A stretch of DNA of 64,000 bases from Streptomyces barringtoniae (GTDB lineage Bacteria; Actinomycetota; Actinomycetes; Streptomycetales; Streptomycetaceae): NCBI RefSeq assembly GCF_020819595.1, contig NZ_JAJHNP010000014.1:1-64000 (forward strand), read 5' to 3'. The stretch's first letter is position 1. Every line of letters starts with the position of its first letter. The notes below the pieces were generated by a model. It worked only from the letters and a program-made list of their open reading frames with translations, was not told the DNA's origin and searched no databases. Positions 43,752 to 52,634 of this stretch are shown here, one piece after another. Made by a program: the position numbers and the translations under genes.

Positions 43752-44629
43752 GCACGATGGAACTGCCCCTGGTCGTCGGCGTCGACGGTTCGGAGCCGAG
43801 CCTGCGCGCCGTGGACTGGGCGGCCGACGAAGCCGCGCTGCGCGGGCTGCCGCTGCGGCTGGTGTACGCCTCGCTGTGGGAACGGTACGAAGGCACCGCG
43901 CTGGCGCAGGATCTCGGCAAGCCTTCCGAACAGGTGATGGCCGAGGACATCGTCGAGACCGCCGCACGCCGTGTCCGCACCCGCCGACCCGACGTGAAGG
44001 TCACCACCGACGTGCTGCCCGAGGAACCCGAGTACGCGCTGGTACGGGAAAGCCGCACCGCCGCTGCCATGGTTCTGGGCTCTCGGGGCCGGAGCAGCCT
44101 GGCCGAGGCGCTCCTCGGCGCCGTCAGCGTGACGGTGGCCGGCCACGCGCACTGCCCCGTGATCGTGCTGCGCGGCAGCCACGACAACCGGGCCGTACCC
44201 GGCAGGCACGGCCGCATCGTCGTGGGCGTCGGCGAGGAGCCGGCGGACGCGGCTGCGATGCGCTTCGCCGTCGGGGAGGCACGGCGCCGAGGTGTGCCGC
44301 TGGAGGCCGTGCGGGCCTGGCGCTGCCCCGCGCACGAGACGACCGACCACCCCCTGCTGGCGGGTGAACCGGCCCGACTGCACGAGGAGCGGGCCGCGGA
44401 GGTGCTGGAAGTGGCGCTGCGGGACGTCCCGGCTGATGTGGAGGTGCATCGGCGTACCGTCGAGGGGCACGCCCGCCAGGTGCTTCTCGGTGCCTCGGCC
44501 GACGCCGACCTGCTCGTGGTCGGGGCCCGGCGCCGCGAGGGCCACTATGGCCTCCAACTCGGCCGTGTCGCCCACGCGGTGCTGCACCACGCCGTCTGCC
44601 CCGTCGCCGTCGTCCCCCAGCGGGCGTGA
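43748..44629 (+). CDS. Universal stress protein, two domains
   Basis: This 293-aa protein starts at GTG 43748, overlapping the ADH stop (GTGA); ATG 43757 is an alternative start. Domain 1: LPLVVGVDGSEPSLRAVDWA with the loop VLGSRGRSSLAEALLGAVSV. Domain 2: GRIVVGVGEEPADAAAMRFA with VVGARRREGHYGLQLGRVAH. It is translationally coupled to the ADH gene. It is followed at 44647 by the convergent PPK2 remnant. Confidence 0.92.
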   Translation: MSTMELPLVVGVDGSEPSLRAVDWAADEAALRGLPLRLVYASLWERYEGTALAQDLGKPSEQVMAEDIVETAARRVRTRRPDVKVTTDVLPEEPEYALVRESRTAAAMVLGSRGRSSLAEALLGAVSVTVAGHAHCPVIVLRGSHDNRAVPGRHGRIVVGVGEEPADAAAMRFAVGEARRRGVPLEAVRAWRCPAHETTDHPLLAGEPARLHEERAAEVLEVALRDVPADVEVHRRTVEGHARQVLLGASADADLLVVGARRREGHYGLQLGRVAHAVLHHAVCPVAVVPQRA

Positions 44630-44646
44630 GCGAGGTGACCGGCTGC

Positions 44647-45248
44647 TCAGAGGCGCGCCGCGTGATCGGGCACGTACGTCTGCAGATCACGCGGCGGGCG
44701 CTCGTAGCCGGTCGACGGCGGCCAGTGCGGAAGCTCCATCACCGGCGGCGACACCTCGTGACACGGAACCGAGCTCAGCAGGTGGGCCATCATGTTCAGC
44801 CGCGCCCGGCGCCTCTCGTCGCTCTCCACGACGTACCAGGGCGCCTCGCTGATGTCCGTGTGGATCAGCATCTCGTCCTTGGCCCGCGAGCAGGCCTCCC
44901 AACGGGTGATCGACTCCAGGTCCGTCGGCGACAGCTTCCAACGGCGCAGCGAACCCTCCAGACGACGCCGGAACCGCTCCTGCTGCTCGGTGTCGCTCAC
45001 CGGGAACCAGTACTTGCGCAGCAGGATCCCCGTCCTCCACGAGCATCCGCCACCCGCGGGTTCAAGTTCTCAGGGACCCGCTCGATCGTGCCGCCCTCGC
45101 GCGCCGCGTCCCGCCCCTCGAAGATCACGACCAGCCGGACGCCCTCCGCCCGCACCTACTCCTGCAGCTTCACCAACTCCGTCTGCAGACGCAGCAGTTC
45201 CTTCTCATACACCTCGCGCGGCAGCTTCGCCGCCTTCTTACCGGCCAT
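44647..45248 (-). pseudogene. ppk2: Polyphosphate kinase 2 remnant
   Basis: The N-terminus reads MAGKKAAKLPREVYEKELLR and LQTELVKLQE, then a TAG where Trp is expected. VRAEGVRLVVIFEGRDAAR follows, then EGGTIERVPENLNPRVADAR. The Walker A motif GRDAAGKGG has become GRDAAREGG, losing the catalytic Lys. After a deletion of the middle the frame resumes at VSDTEQQERFRRRLEGSLRR and runs to LQTYVPDHAARL. It therefore carries a nonsense codon, a missing core and a broken nucleotide site. PPK2 makes or uses polyphosphate with ADP or GDP and would fit an energy-stress role. Confidence 0.88.
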
Positions 45249-45326
45249 ACCGCCTCCACCACCGACGACTCACTGAGTCACTTCTGACCACGGTAGGCCC
45301 CCCCGACTGTAAAGGAGCTCCTCACC

Positions 45327-45951
45327 ATGACCGTACGCGTCGGCATCAACGGCTTCGGCCGCATCGGCCGCACCTATCTCCGCGCGGCCCTCGACCGCGC
45401 GGAGGCGGGCACCCAGGACGTCCACGTCGTCGCCATCAACGACATCGCCCCGCCCGCCACCCTCGCCCACCTCCTGGAATACGACTCGACGTTCGGGCAC
45501 ATCGGACGCGAGGTCGTGCACGACGACAGCTCGATCACCGTGGACGGCCGGCGTATCGCCGTCACCGCCGAGCGCGACCCGGCCGCCCTGCACTGGTCCG
45601 ACTACGGAGCCGACATCGTCATCGAGTCCACCGGCCGCTTCCGCGACCGCGACGCCGCGGCCCTGCACCTGAAGGCAGGCGCCCACACAGTGCTCCTGTC
45701 GGCGCCCGGCAAGGGCGTGGACGCCACCCTCGTGGTGGGCGTCAACGACGACACCTACGACCGGCACCGTGACCGGATCATCTCGGCCGCCTCCTGCACC
45801 ACCAACTGCCTCGCGCCGATGGCCAAGGTGCTCGACGAGGACTTCGGCATCGACCGTGGCCTGCTGACCACCGTCCACGGCTACACCAACGACCAGTCCC
45901 TGCTCGACGGCCCCCACAAGGACCTGCGCCGCGCCCGCTCGGCGGCACTGA
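45327..45951 (+). pseudogene. gap: Glyceraldehyde-3-phosphate dehydrogenase, 5' part, interrupted
   Basis: MTVRVGINGFGRIGRTYLRA is the NAD-binding start of GAPDH, and SAASCTTNCLAPMAKVLDED contains the catalytic Cys157. An AAAGGAG site lies nine bases upstream. The frame is cut after RRARSAAL, where an ISAzo13-family element was inserted. The remainder is at 47649-48040. The two parts sum to a normal GAPDH of about 335 aa, and precise excision would restore the gene. The cell must rely on another GAPDH if this one is only for stress conditions. Confidence 0.93.
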
Positions 45952-47648
45952 GGGCTTGCAGATCATTAACGCGTTGTCTTGATCATGCTGTTGGGGTCGC
46001 CACTCAGGGCTTGAACCCGAGCCTGGAGGGCTGTGAGGGCGGAGGGCGGGGTAGCTGCCGGCGGGATGACGATGCTGTGGGCCTTGAGTAGTGTCCTGAT
46101 CTTCAGCAGGGTGCGGTGCATGGCGGTGCGACTGCTGTCGAACAGCACGGCGAGGGGTTCCGCGGCCAGGGCGACCCGCAGGTGAAGGACGGCCGCCAGG
46201 ACCTGGTCGGGGAAGGCGAGTCGGGGCGGGCGTCCGCGCTTGACGTTGCCGTCGACGGCCAAAGTGTCGGTGAGGTCGCTCAGTTGCTGCCGGGTCATGC
46301 CGGTCATGGAGGGATCGGACAGTAGAGCATGGTCCCAGTCCGGGGCCGGCTTCTGCGGAGTCCGTGGTGCTGGGACGGCAGGGCACGGATGAGGGTGCAC
46401 GGCGTAGTTCCAGTCGCCGTGGAAGGGGTGTCGGGCCAGTGGCAGGGCCGCCATCTCCGCGTCGCCGATCTGGACTCCGGTTGGGTAGGTGTTGGTGTCC
46501 AGCTCGGCCATGACGCGCAGTCCGGTGCGGGTGGTGGTCGCGGTGATGGACTGGACGATGACTTCGTGGCTGGTCAGCGGGCGGCCGCGCCAGTTCATGG
46601 TGATGTGCGAGAAGAGCCGATGCTCGATCTTGTTCCACTTCGATGTGCCCGGCGGCAGGTGGCAGACGGTGATCGTCAGTCCTGTTTCGGCGGCGAGCCG
46701 GGCGAGTTCGAGCTTCCAGGCCCGGGTGCGGTAGCCGTTCGAGCCGCCCGCGTCCGCGGTGATGAGCAGTCGTGTCGCCTGCGGGTAGGCGGCTCGGCCC
46801 TGGCCGGACCACCAGCGGCGGATCGATTCCACTGCGAACGCGGCGGTGTCGTGGTCGGTGCCCACGTTGACCCAGCCGGTGTCTGCCGCGAGATCGTAGA
46901 TCCCGTACGGGACGGCCTTGCCCAGCTGGGGGTCGGCGAAGTCATGGACCTTCACCGGCACCGGATCAGCCGCAGGCCGCCACTGGCGTCCGTTGTTCTT
47001 GAACTCGCCGACGAGCTCCTTTTTCTTGGTGTCCACGCTGATCACCGGCTGGCCGGCGTCCCGGTGATCGCGAGCCTGCTCGTTGAGATAGCGGAACTGG
47101 GCATCCCGGTCGGGATGTTGGCTTCCCTCGATGGTCTTGGCGTTGGCCTGCAGGCTGAAGCCTTCCTCCCGCAGCAGGTCGGCGACGGTGTCCGCACTGA
47201 CTTTGCGCCCGGCCCGGGCCAGCTCCCGCGCAAGGTTACGGGTCGACTTGACCGTCCACCGCAGTGGCGACATCGGATCACCGCGCTCGTCCGGCTCGAC
47301 CAGCGCCAGCAGTGCCGGCCGCAGACCCGGATCGAGATCTGCGACCCTCTTGCGACCCCCACCTGGCCGCCGCACCCGTCCCAGAGGCTCCTCACCGGCC
47401 TCCAGCTCGAACACGCCCTTGCGGACCGTGGTCTCACTCACCGAGGCCGCCCACGCGACGGCCCGAACACCACCGTGTCCCAGGACACGGGCCTCTGCGG
47501 CCATCAGCAGCCGTCGCTGCCGCTCATCCAGATGCGGGAACAACACCTCGAACTTCACAGCGAGTTGGGTACGGATCTCGTCCGGAATGCGCATACCACA
47601 ACAACGAGCCTTCGGACGGGAAGCAACACCTTGATGATCTGCAAGCCC
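45952..47648 (-). mobile_element. ISAzo13-family element with TGA target duplication
   Basis: The ends are inverted repeats starting GGGCTTGCAGATCAT (45952-45966 and, inverted, 47634-47648). They are flanked by TGA at 45949-45951 and 47649-47651. Reading the GAPDH frame through one TGA-containing copy (GGCACTGAGCATC) gives ALSIIPTSTG without a break. The transposase gene is intact, so the insertion is recent. Confidence 0.88.
45966..47594 (-). CDS. ISAzo13-family transposase
   Basis: This 542-aa DDE transposase starts MRIPDEIRTQLAVKFEVLFP, close to the element's end. It has an N-terminal helix-turn-helix (RAVAWAASVSETTVRKGVFE). The catalytic domain includes GQPVISVDTKKKELVGEFKN, ATRLLITADAGGSNGYRTRA and LPPGTSKWNKIEHRLFSHIT (Asp, Asp, Glu). 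The pattern GTSKWNKIEHRLFS is typical of the ISAzo13/Rhodopirellula-type family. The C-terminal extension of about 120 aa, LSDLTDTLAVDGNVKRGRPP onward, is longer than in many members. Confidence 0.88.
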   Translation of the reverse strand: MRIPDEIRTQLAVKFEVLFPHLDERQRRLLMAAEARVLGHGGVRAVAWAASVSETTVRKGVFELEAGEEPLGRVRRPGGGRKRVADLDPGLRPALLALVEPDERGDPMSPLRWTVKSTRNLARELARAGRKVSADTVADLLREEGFSLQANAKTIEGSQHPDRDAQFRYLNEQARDHRDAGQPVISVDTKKKELVGEFKNNGRQWRPAADPVPVKVHDFADPQLGKAVPYGIYDLAADTGWVNVGTDHDTAAFAVESIRRWWSGQGRAAYPQATRLLITADAGGSNGYRTRAWKLELARLAAETGLTITVCHLPPGTSKWNKIEHRLFSHITMNWRGRPLTSHEVIVQSITATTTRTGLRVMAELDTNTYPTGVQIGDAEMAALPLARHPFHGDWNYAVHPHPCPAVPAPRTPQKPAPDWDHALLSDPSMTGMTRQQLSDLTDTLAVDGNVKRGRPPRLAFPDQVLAAVLHLRVALAAEPLAVLFDSSRTAMHRTLLKIRTLLKAHSIVIPPAATPPSALTALQARVQALSGDPNSMIKTTR

Positions 47649-48040
47649 TGAGCATCATCCCGACCAGCACGGGCGCCGCCCGCGCCGTCGGCCTCGTACT
47701 GCCGGAGCTGGCCGGCGCGCTGGACGGGATCGCCGTCCGGGTGCCCGTGGAAGACGGTTCGCTCACCGACCTCACGGTGGTGCTGAACCGAGAGGCCACG
47801 GCCGACGAGATCAACGCCGCCTTCGCCGCGGCCGCCGACGGCCCGATGAACGGCATCCTGCGCCTCTCGACGGCGCCCATCGTCTCCCGAGACGTCATCG
47901 GCGACCCAGCCTCTTGCATCTTCGACGCCGCCCTCACCCAGGCCAACGGCAACCTCGCCAAGGTCTTCGGCTGGTACGACAACGAATGGGGCTACACCAA
48001 CCGGCTGCTGGACCTCACTGCGCTGGTCGCCGACGACTGA
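47649..48040 (+). pseudogene. gap: Glyceraldehyde-3-phosphate dehydrogenase, 3' part
   Basis: The frame SIIPTSTGAARAVGLVLPEL, IAVRVPVEDGSLTDLTVVLN, then KVFGWYDNEWGYTNRLLDLT is the C-terminal catalytic and S-loop region of GAPDH and ends normally at 48040. It belongs to the 5' part at 45327-45951. No independent start is likely. Confidence 0.92.
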
Positions 48041-48176
48041 TGGACACGGAAGCGACCAATGCCCCTGTGCCTCAAGCGTGGGGCACAGGGACGCTGGCCC
48101 GCTGCACGCGCACTGAGATGGGAACTTGGCACCGCTGAGCAACGGCCAGCAGCTGTAGGCAGTCGCTGGAACCCGG

Positions 48177-48452
48177 TCAACGAGAACGGCGTAGCACACG
48201 GGTCACACGGGCCAGGTTCAGCCCGTATCCGACGCCGAAGGCGTGCGGCGTGAAAAAGGCATCGCTGTCGGGATCCCAGAATTCGCGGGCGATCCTCTCC
48301 GGTGTGGGCCGCCGGAAGTCGTACGGGAGGCCGAAGACGCGCCCTGTCCAGGTGCGCGCCTTTGAGGGTTTGCGGAGTTCCTTCGCCAGGGCTGCAGCGA
48401 CGACCGCGCCGGCGGCAACGAGCACCACGTTCTTTCGCAGTTGCCTGTTCAT
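48177..48452 (-). CDS. DUF5808-like small protein
   Basis: This 91-aa protein starts MNRQLRKNVVLVAAGAVVAA. A short hydrophobic N-terminal segment could be a membrane anchor or signal. It is followed by GRVFGLPYDFRRPTPERIAR, EFWDPDSDAFFTPHAFGVGY and GLNLARV, a pattern I associate with DUF5808. Function unknown. It lies between the GAPDH gene and a membrane protein, on the opposite strand to GAPDH. Confidence 0.7.
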   Translation of the reverse strand: MNRQLRKNVVLVAAGAVVAAALAKELRKPSKARTWTGRVFGLPYDFRRPTPERIAREFWDPDSDAFFTPHAFGVGYGLNLARVTRVLRRSR

Positions 48453-48593
48453 GGTCAGACGCTACGCGGCGTCCAGCCACGAGGCCAAGGCCACGGCGCA
48501 GCGCAACCGGGCACCCGCGTAGCAGGTGCTCCTGGTCGCCCGTGCCGGCAGCAGACTTAGAACCCCTCACAGAATGGACGATGTGAGAGGCGC

Positions 48594-49022
48594 TTAGGGC
48601 CTTCGCCTTCGGTTGACGAGAAGCAGTGCGCAGCAGACGACGGAGCAGGCCAGCCCTGCGTACAGCAGGGGCGCAGTCCAGAACCACACCGCTTCGGTGC
48701 TGTGGCCGCTGGTCCAGTGGCAGGTGATGGACGGAGGGAAGCTGTCCACGCTCACCGATGTCAGCCCGTAGTCCCGCCCGGCGTCCATGTACACGCCGTC
48801 ACCGGTCTTGTCTCCACACACGTCGAGCGGATTCGTGAAGGCGATCCCGTAGACGGTTCCGGCCCCGTAGGCAGCGATCGCTGCCGCGCTGCCGATCACC
48901 GCCCAGCGGGCCGCCCGCGAGGGCTTCCTCCTGGCCACCCACAACGCGTACGGAAATGTCCCAGCGGCGAAGAGGAGAAGTGTGATCGCGGGCGGACCGA
49001 AGAATGCGAACAGAGACACCAT
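48594..49022 (-). CDS. Hypothetical membrane protein
   Basis: This 142-aa protein has three or four predicted membrane spans: FFGPPAITLLLFAAGTFPYA, RWAVIGSAAAIAAYGAGTVY and WTAPLLYAGLACSVVCCALL. An extracellular loop of about 50 residues contains two Cys (DVCGDKTGDG, ITCHWTSG) that could pair. It ends in an RRRRP tail. No family recognised. Coding character is supported by membrane-topology logic and Streptomyces codon use. Confidence 0.55.
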   Translation of the reverse strand: MVSLFAFFGPPAITLLLFAAGTFPYALWVARRKPSRAARWAVIGSAAAIAAYGAGTVYGIAFTNPLDVCGDKTGDGVYMDAGRDYGLTSVSVDSFPPSITCHWTSGHSTEAVWFWTAPLLYAGLACSVVCCALLLVNRRRRP

Positions 49023-49073
49023 GCGCCCTGACGTTACTTCGAGCAGGGGAACTGCTGCCGGTTCGCCCGGTAC

Positions 49074-49661
49074 TCAGCCCGTCGGAAGGTTCTCGTGGAG
49101 GCGCGCTGCACGAGGTTTTGTCGCCGAACCGGAATCTCCCACCGGAGTCCTTTCAGGCGCCGCCAGCAGAGCAGTCCACATCCGAGAGTGAGGAAGGCCT
49201 CGTGGATGTCGTCGGCAGACCTCCCAGCGGATCCGCAGGCGGCGGAACCAGTGCAGACGGGCGAACGCGCGCTCCACCACCCAGCGTTGGGTCACGCCAA
49301 GGTCCCACACCAGGCGGCGGCCGCGCTTGCCGCGAATGGGCGGCACGGCTTGGAGGAGCGGCAGCACGGCGAGCAGGGCCTCGTGCAGCCGGGGCCACAC
49401 CCCGGACTCTTTCCACTCCGCCAGTCGGCGCCAGCAGGTCATGCCCGAACCGAAGCCGAGTTCCTGCGGCAGGTGGTCCCGGGCAATTCCGGTGTGCAGC
49501 ACGAACAGGATGCCCTGGAACACCAGCCGGTCGGGATGCCGCCTGCGTCCTGGGTGCCGCATCCGGCGCTCGATCTTGGGCAACAGCGGCTCGATCACCG
49601 CCCACAGCTCGGCATCGACTTCCCGTGGTTTCGCCCGTGCCACCCCGCACCCCCAGATCAC
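49074..49661 (-). pseudogene. IS5-family transposase remnant
   Basis: The sequence AELWAVIEPLLPKIERRMRH, GILFVLHTGIARDHLPQELG, then a jump to PLLQAVPPIRGKRGRRLVWD, shows that the central DDE part with the first catalytic Asp is deleted. After RWVVERAFARLHWFRRLRIR a frameshift moves the usual DDIHEAFLTLGCGLLCWRRL to another frame. It is a different IS5 copy from that at 7000-7791. Confidence 0.82.
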
Positions 49662-49829
49662 CAGTCCTGGAGTGGTCCAACCACTGCGAAGATCATTTCG
49701 TTAGAAGTTCTTACAGGACGCCGCCACTGGACAAGACGTGTGCCTCGGCGCCGATGCGGGCCGCCTCGATCTTGTTGCCCCACCGCCGTCACCTCTCACA
49801 GACGCGCGGCCGTGAAACGTGAGAACTCG

Positions 49830-49843
49830 GGGCCAACCGGCCC
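49830..49843. promoter_or_regulatory. DevR-box-like repeat before the acyl-CoA synthetase operon
   Basis: GGGCCAACCGGCCC lies 85 bases before the ATG at 49928. The form is GGGCC-N4-GGCCC, which is less specific than GGGAC sites. Confidence 0.48.
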
Positions 49844-49927
49844 AACGCCCGGCCCCGGACAGCCCCTGGGACTGCCCTGCCGTCCGTTGGATGCTCGAAC
49901 CATCGAGAAGCTTGGAGGAGATCCCTG

Positions 49928-52621
49928 ATGCCGGACGCCTTGCTCAACCGACCCCCGGTTCACGCCCTGCTCACTGACGGCACCACCGTGTGCATCCGTC
50001 CTGTGACCCCGGCTGACCACGACCAGGTGCAGGGGCTCTACGAGGAGATGTCCCCGGAGAACCTCCGTCTCCGGTTCTTCTCGATGAGCCCCCGGTCCGC
50101 CGCAACGGCCGCCGACCGGGCCTGCGCCCCGGCGCACCCCGGCTACCGGGCCCTGCTGGCCGAGACGCACGGTCAGGTGATCGGGCTCGCCGAGTACGAC
50201 ACGGCGGGTGAGAAGGACGAGGCCGAGATATCCATCGCCGTCTGCGACGGGCTGCACCACCGCGGGGTGGGCACCCTGCTCGTCGAGCACCTGGTCTCCG
50301 CGGCCCGGGCCGAGGGCATCACGACCTTCACCGCCGACGCGCTCAGCGAGAACCGCGAGATACTCCGGCTCTTCGCCGACCTCGGCCTGCGGACGGCCCG
50401 CCACTTCGAGGGCCCCGAGGTCCACTGCACCATCCGGCTCGACGCGGACGACGCCTATCTGTCGGCCGTGGAGGCCCGGGGCCGGGCCGCCGACGTGGCC
50501 AGCCTCGAGCCGCTGCTGTGCCCGAACGTGGTCGCAGTCGTTGGTGCCGGACGCAAACCCGGCTCGGTCGGCCGGGCGATCCTGCACCACCTGAAGGCGG
50601 GCGGTTACACCCACCGCCTGTTCGCTGTGAACCCGAGCGTGAACCACATCCTCGGCGTGCCGTCGTACCCGTCCGTGAGCGCGCTGCCGAAGACCCCCGA
50701 CCTGGTCGTCGTGGCCGTCCCGGCCGCAGTGGTCCCGGTCGCGGCCGAGGAGTGTGGCAAGGCCGGCGTCCGGGCGCTGCTCGTCGTCACCTCCGGCCTC
50801 GACGCCGGCCAGGCGCAGGCGCTGCTGGACACCTGCCGTACCCACGGCATGCGCCTGGTGGGACCCAACTGCCTCGGCATCTCCAACACCGACCCCGACC
50901 TGCGCCTGGACGCCACCTTCGCCGCCGATCACCCCCGCCCCGGTACCGCGGGCGTCGCCGTACAGTCCGGCGGGGTCGGCATCGCCTTGCTCGACGGACT
51001 GTCCCGGCTCGGCATCGGCGTCTCGTCCTTCGCCTCCCTCGGCGACAAATACGACGTCAGCGGCAACGACATGCTCCAGTGGTGGGAGAGCGACGGCCGC
51101 ACCGAACTGGCGCTGCTGCACCTGGAGTCCTTCGGTAGCCCCCGCGCGTTCTCCCGCACAGCCCGTCGCGTCACCCGCCGCATGCCGGTGCTGACCGTCG
51201 ACGCAGGACGTACCGAGGCGGGCCGCCGGGCCGCTGCCTCCCACACCGCGGCCGCCGCCACCCGCACCATGACCCGGCAGGCCCTGTTCACCCAGGCCGG
51301 CATCACCGCCACCCGCTCCGTCGGCGAACTCCTCGAAACCGCCGCCCTGATGCACTCCCAGCCGCTCCCCGCGGGCACCCGCGTCGCGATCGTCACCAAC
51401 GCGGGCGGTGCAGGCGTCCTCGCCGCCGACGCCTGCACAGAGTCGGGATTGACCCTGCCGCCGCTGACCGCTGACGTCGTCGACGACCTGCTCGCCGTGC
51501 TCCCGCAGGGTGCGGCGGTCGGCAACCCCGTCGACGCCACCGCGGCCGTCACGGAGGACCAGCTCGCGGAGTGCCTGGACCGGCTGACGCACCACCCGGG
51601 CATCGACGTCGTACTGGTGGCCCTCGTGCCCACGGCGGTCGCCGCCGCGACCGGTGACGACCTCGTCCGGGCTCTCACCGACGTCCCCGCGCACCGGGCC
51701 AAGCCGGTTGCCGCAGTACGCCTCGAACAGGACTTGCCGGTCAGGCTGCTGCCCGCCGCCGACGGCGGCACGATCCCTTCGTACGCCGAACCCCAAGCGG
51801 CGGCACGGGCACTGGCTCACGCCGCCCGCCGCGCGGCCTGGCTCGCCCGGCCCGTGGGTACGGTCCCGGAGCCCGACGGCATCGACACCACCCGCGCCCA
51901 GGAGATCACCGGCACCTTCCTGGCCGCGCATCCGGACGGTGGCTGGCTCGACCCTCGGACCTGCGCCGACTTGCTGGCCTGCTATGGCATCCCACAGCTG
52001 CCGTGGGCGTGGGCGGAGACCGAGGACGATGCCGTTCTCGCGGCCCAGCGGCTGCGCGGCCCGGACGGCCGGGTGGTCATGAAGGCCCACTGGCCGGGAC
52101 TGGTCCACAAGAGTGAGCAGCGTGCCGTGCATCTCGACCTCCAGGGCGATGCCCAAGTCAGGGCCGCCTTCCGGGACTTCGAGACCCGGTTCGCGGGGCT
52201 GCTCACCGGTGTGGTCGTGCAGCCGCTTGCCGCGCGCGGCACCGAGCTGTTCGCGGGCGTCGTCCAGGACGAGGTCTTCGGCCCGCTCGTACTGTTCGGG
52301 CTCGGCGGCACCGCGACCGAGGTCCTCGGCGACCACGCCGCACGACTTGCCCCGCTCACCGACCACGACGTGCACGACCTGATCACCGCGCCGCGCTGCG
52401 CCCCGCTGCTCTTCGGAGCCCGAGGCGGCGGGCCGGTCGATCTCGAAGGCCTGGAGCAGCTGCTGTCGCGCCTGTCCCGCATGGCGGCCGACCTGCCGCA
52501 ACTCGCCGAGGTCGACTTCAACCCCGTGCTCGCGACCACGGCCGACGTCTCCGTGCTCGACGCGCGGGTGCGGCTGGTGCCGCGCCGGCCCCAGGACCCC
52601 TATCTGCGCCGACTCCGCTGA
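49928..52621 (+). CDS. GNAT acetyltransferase fused to ADP-forming acyl-CoA synthetase
   Basis: This 897-aa protein starts at ATG 49928 after GGAGGAG. Residues about 20-170 form a GNAT domain (HHRGVGTLLVEHLVSAARAE is the acetyl-CoA loop). A CoA-binding domain follows (NVVAVVGAGRKPGSVGRAIL), then a ligase-CoA region with the phospho-His site SHTAAAA (His439) and the ATP-grasp half (AETEDDAVLAAQRLRGPDGR, FGLGGTATEVLGDHAARL). This is the Pat/ACD architecture. The synthetase part could make acetate plus ATP from acetyl-CoA, and the GNAT part could acetylate enzymes. Fusions of this order may also be purely regulatory lysine acetyltransferases. It heads an operon with the CBS and flavodoxin genes. 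Confidence 0.88.
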   Translation: MPDALLNRPPVHALLTDGTTVCIRPVTPADHDQVQGLYEEMSPENLRLRFFSMSPRSAATAADRACAPAHPGYRALLAETHGQVIGLAEYDTAGEKDEAEISIAVCDGLHHRGVGTLLVEHLVSAARAEGITTFTADALSENREILRLFADLGLRTARHFEGPEVHCTIRLDADDAYLSAVEARGRAADVASLEPLLCPNVVAVVGAGRKPGSVGRAILHHLKAGGYTHRLFAVNPSVNHILGVPSYPSVSALPKTPDLVVVAVPAAVVPVAAEECGKAGVRALLVVTSGLDAGQAQALLDTCRTHGMRLVGPNCLGISNTDPDLRLDATFAADHPRPGTAGVAVQSGGVGIALLDGLSRLGIGVSSFASLGDKYDVSGNDMLQWWESDGRTELALLHLESFGSPRAFSRTARRVTRRMPVLTVDAGRTEAGRRAAASHTAAAATRTMTRQALFTQAGITATRSVGELLETAALMHSQPLPAGTRVAIVTNAGGAGVLAADACTESGLTLPPLTADVVDDLLAVLPQGAAVGNPVDATAAVTEDQLAECLDRLTHHPGIDVVLVALVPTAVAAATGDDLVRALTDVPAHRAKPVAAVRLEQDLPVRLLPAADGGTIPSYAEPQAAARALAHAARRAAWLARPVGTVPEPDGIDTTRAQEITGTFLAAHPDGGWLDPRTCADLLACYGIPQLPWAWAETEDDAVLAAQRLRGPDGRVVMKAHWPGLVHKSEQRAVHLDLQGDAQVRAAFRDFETRFAGLLTGVVVQPLAARGTELFAGVVQDEVFGPLVLFGLGGTATEVLGDHAARLAPLTDHDVHDLITAPRCAPLLFGARGGGPVDLEGLEQLLSRLSRMAADLPQLAEVDFNPVLATTADVSVLDARVRLVPRRPQDPYLRRLR

Positions 52622-52634
52622 GGAGGAACCGGAG

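Noticed and set aside
45265..45277. Perfect palindrome GACTCACTGAGTC before the GAPDH gene
   Set aside because: It is short, has no match to the box family, and no second copy was found in the window.
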